A stretch of DNA of 64,000 nt from Dimorphilus gyrociliatus (Eukaryota; Annelida; Polychaeta; Dinophilidae), in contig CAJFCJ010000028.1 of the NCBI GenBank assembly GCA_904063045.1, positions 124,001-188,000 on the forward strand. Direction: 5' to 3'. Every line of letters starts with the position of its first letter. Within the stretch, counting starts at the first letter, position 1. The position numbers and the translations under genes were made by a program. Below the pieces are notes generated by a model. That model was given only the letters and a program-made list of their open reading frames with translations, was not told the origin of the DNA and did not search any database. This document shows, one piece after another, positions 57,700 to 64,000 of the stretch.

Positions 57700-60415
57700 T
57701 TAATCCTCTTCGTCCTCCGTCGATGATATAATTATAGGTTCATCTTCTAATTAGTGAAAAGAATATTTATTACTGAACCTAAAAGATCACGATCGTTTAC
57801 CTGTCTCACTATCCTCTATAACTACTATTATATCTTGCAATGCTGTTTCATCTAGTTCTTCGTTGTCTTCGTTTTCGCTGACTGGTAAGGAATTTAAAGA
57901 ATAAGTATCGACGGCAACAGCGTCGAGCATATCCTGTAGAGCTGTCCATGCTGCGGATATAATATCAAAACTATAATCCAAAAGACCAATTGGCAAATGT
58001 ATTTCGTCGGTTTCTGAATAATTTTAATTGGAAGAAAAAGGAAAGCAGGGAGGGGATATAATAAGTATGTAAATGAAAATTAAAAAAAATAAGAGCTCAT
58101 ACCTTTTTTAGCTATTTTATTATGTTTTATCTTGTCTATCCCATCAAATACCTTTCGTTTCGATGGAATTCTCTTCTCAAGACCTAATACACTTAAAAAG
58201 TTAACTCGAGGTGAATCCGATCTCTGTCTACTAATCTCTGGTTCAGAAATTATATGTTTAGATTCGCCAATAATAGGAGCTCTATAAGGATAAGGGTAGG
58301 CAGTAATTCTACCGCATTTAACAAGATGAGTGCCTATTAATAAATGTTAAGAAAAATTATAATTAAACACAAATATCAAATGAATTAAATTAATATAAAA
58401 TAAAGTAATATAAGAAGCTTACTTAATTGATTACCATAATTAAACTTTTCACCGCAAGCACAATATAAAGGTTGTTTTAATCTCGAACTTTCTTGTAATA
58501 AACAAGTTCCGAAAGTATTATTTTTCTTATGTTTCAGGTATAAATGATTTTCCATTGATTTACAGCAGCTTGTTGAATATGTACATAAATCGCATTTGAG
58601 AAATGTACTGAAAATAATATTAACAGCATTATTTACAGAATACTGTACATTGAAAATAAACATAATTACTATATATGTTTAATGAAATCTGGTAAAATCA
58701 TCTCCTTGTTACACTCTATACAACGAATTTCATCCAACATAGATTTGTTAAATTTAATTCTTCGTAAATTCCATGTTTTCTTTGCCAAACCGGATTTTCG
58801 TACATATAAATCAATTTTGTGGGAGAAGTTTACAAGCTTTGGAAGGAAGTTTGTCATTTTTCTATGATCATTTCTAATATGAGCATTTAAATCTTCTTGT
58901 TTATAAAAGGATAGCCTGCATGATTCACACTTTAAATCAGGATTCGAATCGTGGATTGATAAATGACGATAAAAATCATTTGTGAGTAGAAACCTAGAAT
59001 TGTTTCCCAGTGTACCAACATCAATTATTTTTAAGCATATTCTACATAACAAATATGAGGAATCACCATGTCTTGCCTCAAAATGTTCTATTATATCATT
59101 ATATAAAGATGCTCTGAATTTGCACAGACGGCAAACATACGGCATTTCGGGAAACTTATGAAGTTCAAGAATATGCTTTCTTAATAAACAAGGATTGCCT
59201 GAATTATAGTAATTGCAAATATGACAAACTTGAGGATGATTTGAAAATTTATGAAATTTTTCTACATGTTGAAGGATTTTAAAGGGGGCTGAATATACTT
59301 TATTACAAATTCTGCAATATTGGTAATTTGTTTTTGAACTATCGCAAGTCTTTGAACGATTGTAAAAATGATTAAATATGTGATCCATAATTGCCAAATT
59401 TCCCAAAACATACTCTTCACAAAACGAACACTGATAAAAATCAAATTGATAAATAAATTTATATAATTAATTCATTTATCTATACCTTGAAAATAAATAA
59501 ATCTTTTTTCTCGCTATAAGTCGGTTTTCCATATTGTAAACCATATAAGAGATTTTCTATTGGAAGTCTTGCAAGAAATTGCTCAAAGCCAACTATGAGA
59601 GATGAGAAAGAAATGAAGGAAATTACTCAAATAATTAAAAAACATTCATTAATTAATGTTTAAACTTTACCAGATTGACCATCTTCCAATGTCATATTTT
59701 TTCCCGGTGAGACATCAATTTTAAGCTTTGGAATCAAATATCCTGAAATTGTTTATGAATAATACATGTATATAACGAATCTATTGCAATTGTTGTTTTT
59801 TTATATAATTTAAAAAATAGGCATACTACAACTATTATCTTCTGCTTTAACTTTGTCTAAACTGCCTGGTTCTAATTCTGAGATGTTCTCGTCTAGCCTT
59901 AATACTGTTTCATTAAGTGATATATCTAGCTCTTTAATATGTTTAATTTCTGAAAATTACACAAATCTCAAAGTATATATGTGTTAAATAGTTTCAAAAT
60001 ATCGTTCATTCAATTTAATATCAAAAGTTTTTATGATAAAAAATTGATTATTAACCATTTTCTTCTTCTTCCGAGTCGGATGAAAGTACTATTACTTCAG
60101 GATCATTTTTCAAAGGTAAATGAATATCTTTCCTTTCGATTTTTAAAGCTATACCATCTTCCATCTTTATATATTGATCATTGCATCCACTGAGAGCAAT
60201 CATCGGCACTTTCTTATCTTGAAAAAGTCTTTTTTGAGAAAGTGAGATTGAGTCTTGGAGGCATTCGTATCGAACAGTCGATGTAGCTTTTATATTAAAT
60301 TTACTGCTTATACTAACTAATTAATTAACTTAAAAAATATAACATTATTAATTATGTTGCAAAGTCTCATCATATGGGACTAAATAATAAACACCTAACT
60401 TGTTGTTTGCGCCAT
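57700..60415 (-). CDS. C2H2 zinc-finger protein of the ZNF280/POGZ type with SUMO-interaction-like motifs, 669 aa
   Basis: Ten exons join in phase: 60415-60400 (only 16 bases), 60316-60056, 59949-59833, 59742-59671, 59592-59486, 59430-58670, 58607-58423, 58333-58103, 58013-57801 and 57746-57700. The central exon encodes a chain of C2H2 fingers with the ZNF280/POGZ hallmarks HKFPEMPYVCRLCKFRASLY and H.EARHGDSSYLLCRICLK. The segment CIECNKEMILPDFIKHIYTF then leads into KCDLCTYSTSCCKSMENHLYLKHK. Three hydrophobic-acidic motifs look like SUMO-interaction motifs: EVIVLSSDSEEEE near residue 85, DIIVVIEDSE near 645 and EPIIISSTEDEED at the end. There is no HP1-motif domain or DDE transposase, so it is closer to ZNF280 than to full POGZ. 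It is a likely chromatin-bound DNA-binding factor. Confidence 0.8.
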
Positions 60416-60555
60416 GTTGAAAATAATAACCGATGTTTGACCGGTTTCACTTCTCCAAGCAACCGGTAATCCAAACATTTTTTTCAAGAAATTCGAATGT
60501 GTCTTTTTTCCAGTAATAGTAGAATATAAAGAAGGATTTCATAGAAGTTATTGTC
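60416..60555. promoter_or_regulatory. 140-base divergent promoter with an X-box-like site
   Basis: The start codons of the zinc-finger gene(-) and DYNC2LI1(+) are 140 bases apart. The stretch contains CTTCTCCAAGCAAC at 60450-60463, whose right half AGCAAC fits the RFX X-box half-site RGYAAC, while the left half fits poorly. It is flanked by CCGGT/ACCGG words. Confidence 0.45.
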
Positions 60556-61953
60556 ATGACAAAATCGTAATTGTCTTTATTTTTCATGATTGCTCATTGA
60601 AATTTAAAAAATTCATTTCGTTACAGTTCAGAAAAGACTTTATGGGATATTGCCATTGAAAATGCTAAAGAAAATCAAAGTAGGTGTCATACGCGAATAA
60701 AATCACTCAAATCAATAATTTCCATGTTATTTAAACGTTATTATTTGAAAAAACTATTCAAAATTCCTACTTTTACACTTCAGAAACGCAAGGAATATCG
60801 GAAGAATTATCTGTTCTGTTTCTTGGAAGTAAAACATGCGTAAGTTGTTATGGATTTATAAATTACCATATAAAAAATATTCCAATTCGATTTTAAAATA
60901 TATATTTAAATGAGAATTTCAATTTTACAATATTCCATAAATTTCAACAGGGCAAAACACAGCTCATTTTAAGATATTTGGATAAAGATGAAACTGCAAA
61001 ACCAACTACAGCTCTTGAATACACATATGTTCGAAAAGGGAAAGGTCAAAGTATGGCTAAAGATGTAGGACATATCTGGGAGTTGGGAGGTGGAACTTGG
61101 TTATCTCAGTTAATTGAAGTTGTTGCAAATCCCGACACTATCAAAAGCACTCACATATATTTAATGTTAGATTTATCCAAACCCGAAGAAATGTGGTTCA
61201 CTTTAGAGAAGTTATTAACAGCAATACGATCTAGAGTTGATGCTGTTGTTAGTCAAATTCCTGGTTTAAAGGATGCATTAACACAAAAGGCATTTGAAAG
61301 ATACGGGGAAAATAGTTTGGATAAAGAAGTTGTAAATCCTCTGCTTGTCCCTTTGATTATAGTTGGTGGCAAATACGATCTCTTTCAAGAAATAGAACCA
61401 GAAAAGAGAAAAGTAATAAGTAAAACTTTGAGATATATCGCCCATTATAGTGGGGCCAGTCTTTTATATTTTAGTTCTAAAATTGAACCACTAATTGGGA
61501 GAATGAGACAAATAGTAACTCATTCCCTATTTTCAACCTCACCTCCTAAAGGTACTTATACAGATCATGGAAAACCTATACTCATACTAGCAGGGCAAGA
61601 TAGTATGGAAAACATTGGACCTCCCCCTCTCCCAGAAGGAGATTTAGGTAGAATTACTGCAAAAACTCCTATGGATATGTGGAAAGCCGCATTCTCCTCT
61701 TATTTCCCACAAACTGACGTTACCGACCCTGCCCTTGTTGAAGATCCCGCCAAGGATTCTCAATATGCTGAGCCGTCAATTGATACTATGAGAATGCAAA
61801 AAGATGAGGTTCGTTAAAATTTTCATTTACAAATAATCATAATAAATTAATACAATTATTATTGATTTTTTATTCTTTTCTTAGGAATTAGAAAGGTATA
61901 AACGAATGGTTGAACGCCGGCAGAAAGACAAAAATCAAATTGGAGGATTTTAA
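60556..61953 (+). CDS. DYNC2LI1: DYNC2LI1, cytoplasmic dynein 2 light intermediate chain 1
   Basis: Five exons join to 348 residues: 60556-60566 (11 bases), 60627-60679, 60784-60839, 60951-61808 and 61885-61953. The spliced start reads MTKSSEKTLWDIA, comparable to the vertebrate MPSETLWEIA. The Ras-like P-loop is intact across the third junction: FLGSKTC-GKT. It is followed by TALEYTYVRK, HIWELGGGTWLSQLIE, LDLSKPEEMW, PLIIVGGKYDLFQ, EKRKVISKTLRYIAHYSGASL and DSQYAEPSIDTMRMQKDEELERYKR. The protein is a subunit of the dynein-2 motor that drives retrograde intraflagellar transport, so this animal makes cilia by IFT. It shares a 140-base upstream region with the zinc-finger gene. Confidence 0.95.
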
Positions 61954-62535
61954 CTAAAACTATCACAAATGTTATATTATTTTATTTATTCGTCAATTTC
62001 AAATATATACTTTATAACATTTCCACAGTGACATCCATAAGACATTCTTTATTTAACAGTTTTTTATTAAAAAGTCATAGAATCTATACGGTGATAACAT
62101 TTGACATTTATCTAAACTTATCCGAAAACCGCCAAAATTCTTATTTTTGAAACGAGACCTACTATTGGCTGAGGGCTTTCCAATAAACCAATCACCGCTA
62201 CGCTTACATTACGTATCGGTAAGATCGGTTATACCTTCTTTGGTGAAGTTGGATTCTCTTATGTGAACGATCTTTGATACTCTCTCATATCGACATGCCA
62301 AACATTCTATCGTTTTGAAACGATATTTTACAATATATTATATATATATATATATTGATCGTCTAATTTCAGATTCGATTATCACGATTACGATTGCGAG
62401 ATCTCTAGTTCAAACTTGTGCAGATCCTAACAAATTACGATTCTATGTGATTTTATGAATCTAACTGAATTCTACTGTGATTAGCGGATTAGCAGCCTCA
62501 TTTTATCATCTCTGATCTATATATAATCTTTAGTT
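61954..62535. promoter_or_regulatory. STIL upstream region with E2F-like and CCAAT boxes
   Basis: CCGCCAAAA at 62129-62137 is the inverse of TTTTGGCGG, close to the E2F consensus. Three CCAAT boxes follow within 30 bases: inverted at 62164-62168, direct at 62180-62184 and direct at 62188-62192. E2F plus NF-Y boxes are typical of cell-cycle genes. The factor binding is inference. Confidence 0.5.
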
Positions 62536-64000
62536 ATGAACAACGGACGAAAATTAGAATTTCCTGTTGTAAGAACAATTCTTTGGGATCACAAGGCCGC
62601 AGGAAAGTCTATAGAGATCGGACCTTTTCCGTCAGAGTAAGTAAAAAAACGCCATAATTATCAATGTTTAAGAATCAGCTAATTCACTATCAGATATCCT
62701 TGTATTAACATAAATGAATCAACTTTATCAATCATAAAATCCATAAGAGATAAGTCAAAAATTACCAAGTTTGTTCTTATTGGCTCTTTGCAAAGGGAAC
62801 TTGGTAAGTTAAAACAGTTTTTTTTATCATTTCCCATTTAATTTATATTTAATGTTCTTGTTTTAGATCATAGTTTAACAATTGAGATTGAACGGCATGA
62901 AACAGAAAATGATATGAAAAAGATGACAACTTTACATGATATGATGTATATTCCTTGTTATGTAAGATCTTTCATAATAATTCCTATGATTTATATTAAG
63001 AAAAATCTTACAAAATGTATTTAGGTTCAATCTACGAATGGACCACTTCCATTTTCCAGCGATGATTACTCCAAATCAATAGAGGTTTGTTTCTTATCAA
63101 AATTTTGGCCCAACTGATTAAATTTTTTGTAAATTTCTGCAATTATAATTCAATAAGGACTTGATACTGATTAGATTAAATTTAGCAAACAATTTCACAA
63201 AATCAAATGAACCTTTTGTTCTATTAAGATAATAATGTAAAAATAAATAAAGGATTATTTAAGGAATATATCTTTACATTTTCCTATTTTTTATATATGA
63301 TATATAGGCTCTACACAAGCGATGTAAAACGAATCAGAAAATATCCTTTTGTCAATTTTTTCATCCTTTGGTAGCATTGCAAATTGGAGACGGTCTGGAG
63401 ATTCGATCAGACATGGTCTATCCTGATGTTTCTTTTACAGCCATACCCATACAAAATGTGCCACTAGTTCCATCAGCATTAGCCAAGAATTTAGCCTCAC
63501 CTTACTGTAGGAGTTATGTTTTGGGTGAAGCCCAGTCTGGGTTTGTTTGTTTAAAATTCACTTAAAAGGGTACAAACGATCTTTTACTTTATTATTAATA
63601 GATATTTGTCAATGGATCAGACTAGAAAGGTTTTATTAATATTGGAATCAGATCCTAAAGTATCAAGTTTACCAATTGTAGGAATGTAAGTATTTCAAGT
63701 AATTTATCCACTATCTGTTGAAACTAATTGAATGTTTTTTCCCCAGATGGATTAGCGGCGTAGCTACTATATCTGATCCTTTTGTATGGGCGTGTTGTTG
63801 CAGATACCTGTTTTCCAACATAAAGAATAGGTTAAATTCAATTTATACCTGTACAGTCTTGTTATTTAATTTTTCTCGTATGTTTTTTTAGGGTACACCC
63901 TCTATCTGAACCCTTTCTTGTCATCCTTTATTCAACTGAACATTCAGAAAGAGAAGTGTACGATATAACTCCAACTGGAAGTAAAACGTCACTTGGTTTT
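62536..64000 (+). CDS. STIL: STIL (SAS-5/Ana2) centriole duplication factor, N-terminal part
   Basis: Eight exons fit in phase and run off the window edge: 62536-62636, 62694-62803, 62867-62961, 63025-63084, 63308-63540, 63602-63685, 63747-63830 and 63892 onward. The encoded region aligns with the vertebrate STIL N-terminal domain: ILWDHKAAG near the start, [71 protein letters not shown] and [21 protein letters not shown] binds PLK4 and SAS-6 and is needed to start new centrioles. The PLK4-binding coiled coil and STAN motif lie past the window, so only the N-terminal domain is shown. No earlier in-frame ATG with splice support was found. Confidence 0.95.

Noticed and set aside
59828-59833. 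GT donor two codon positions later in exon 3 of the zinc-finger gene
   Set aside because: Using it creates a TGA across the junction. The GT at 59832-59831 keeps the frame open.
57700-60415. Pogo-type transposon because of POGZ similarity
   Set aside because: No DDE catalytic domain, no CENPB-type DNA-binding domain and no terminal inverted repeats; it is a normal multi-exon host gene.

Overview
The window is eukaryotic nuclear DNA from an animal with a small, compact, AT-rich genome. Nearly every gene is split by GT-AG introns of about 50-80 bases, and most genes sit a few hundred bases apart on either strand. The gene set is metazoan: ataxin-10, RIC8, VMP1, vasohibin, STIL, DYNC2LI1, a selenocysteine-containing thioredoxin-glutathione reductase and a rhodopsin-type GPCR. 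Grx-fused reductases, amidated peptide precursors and the divergence level fit a small-genome spiralian such as an interstitial annelid, but the species cannot be fixed from the sequence. No transposons, viral remnants or CRISPR arrays were seen. Repeats are short microsatellites.

Layout. 1-5 kb: 3' part of ataxin-10, IDH3 gamma and a CAP-Gly protein, all on +. 5-16.3 kb: GPCR(-), EIF1AD(-), RIC8(+), TM7SF3(-), a secreted orphan(-) and Dr1/NC2-beta(-). 16.7-20.5 kb: vasohibin(-) head-to-head with VMP1(+). 21.7-30.9 kb: a VWA/EGF membrane protein(+), a LIV-1-type ZIP transporter(-), an intron-containing tRNA-Pro, a GPI-type secreted orphan(+) and a small peptide precursor(+). 32.5-41.4 kb: RABGEF1/Rabex-5(-) and a 1661-residue NACHT-WD STAND protein(+). 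42-49.9 kb: TGR selenoprotein(+) with Sec-UGA, an adjacent hairpin and a SECIS candidate; a Cys-rich membrane protein(-); DUS1L(+); C10/C12orf57(+). 50.4-55 kb: a supervillin-like N-terminal protein(-) head-to-head with a 999-residue orphan carrying three repeats(+). 57.7-64 kb: a ZNF280/POGZ-type zinc-finger protein(-) head-to-head with DYNC2LI1(+), then the 5' part of STIL(+).

The genes do not form one pathway. They are mostly housekeeping genes. Ciliary, centriolar and tubulin functions recur (DYNC2LI1, STIL, vasohibin, a CAP-Gly protein). Lineage-specific secreted or membrane proteins form a second group. Exon coordinates were worked out by hand from splice consensus, phase agreement and remembered family conservation. 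For the genes I joined, the exon lengths sum to whole codons.

The most notable signals are: an 18-bp hairpin with a 3-base loop starting directly after the Sec UGA of TGR and containing its stop codon, with a SECIS-like fold about 80 bases downstream; a probable GC-AG intron that restores a ZIP transport motif; recurrent tiny first coding exons (6-16 bases); an undescribed three-repeat 999-residue protein; and an amidated-peptide precursor with two possible C-termini.
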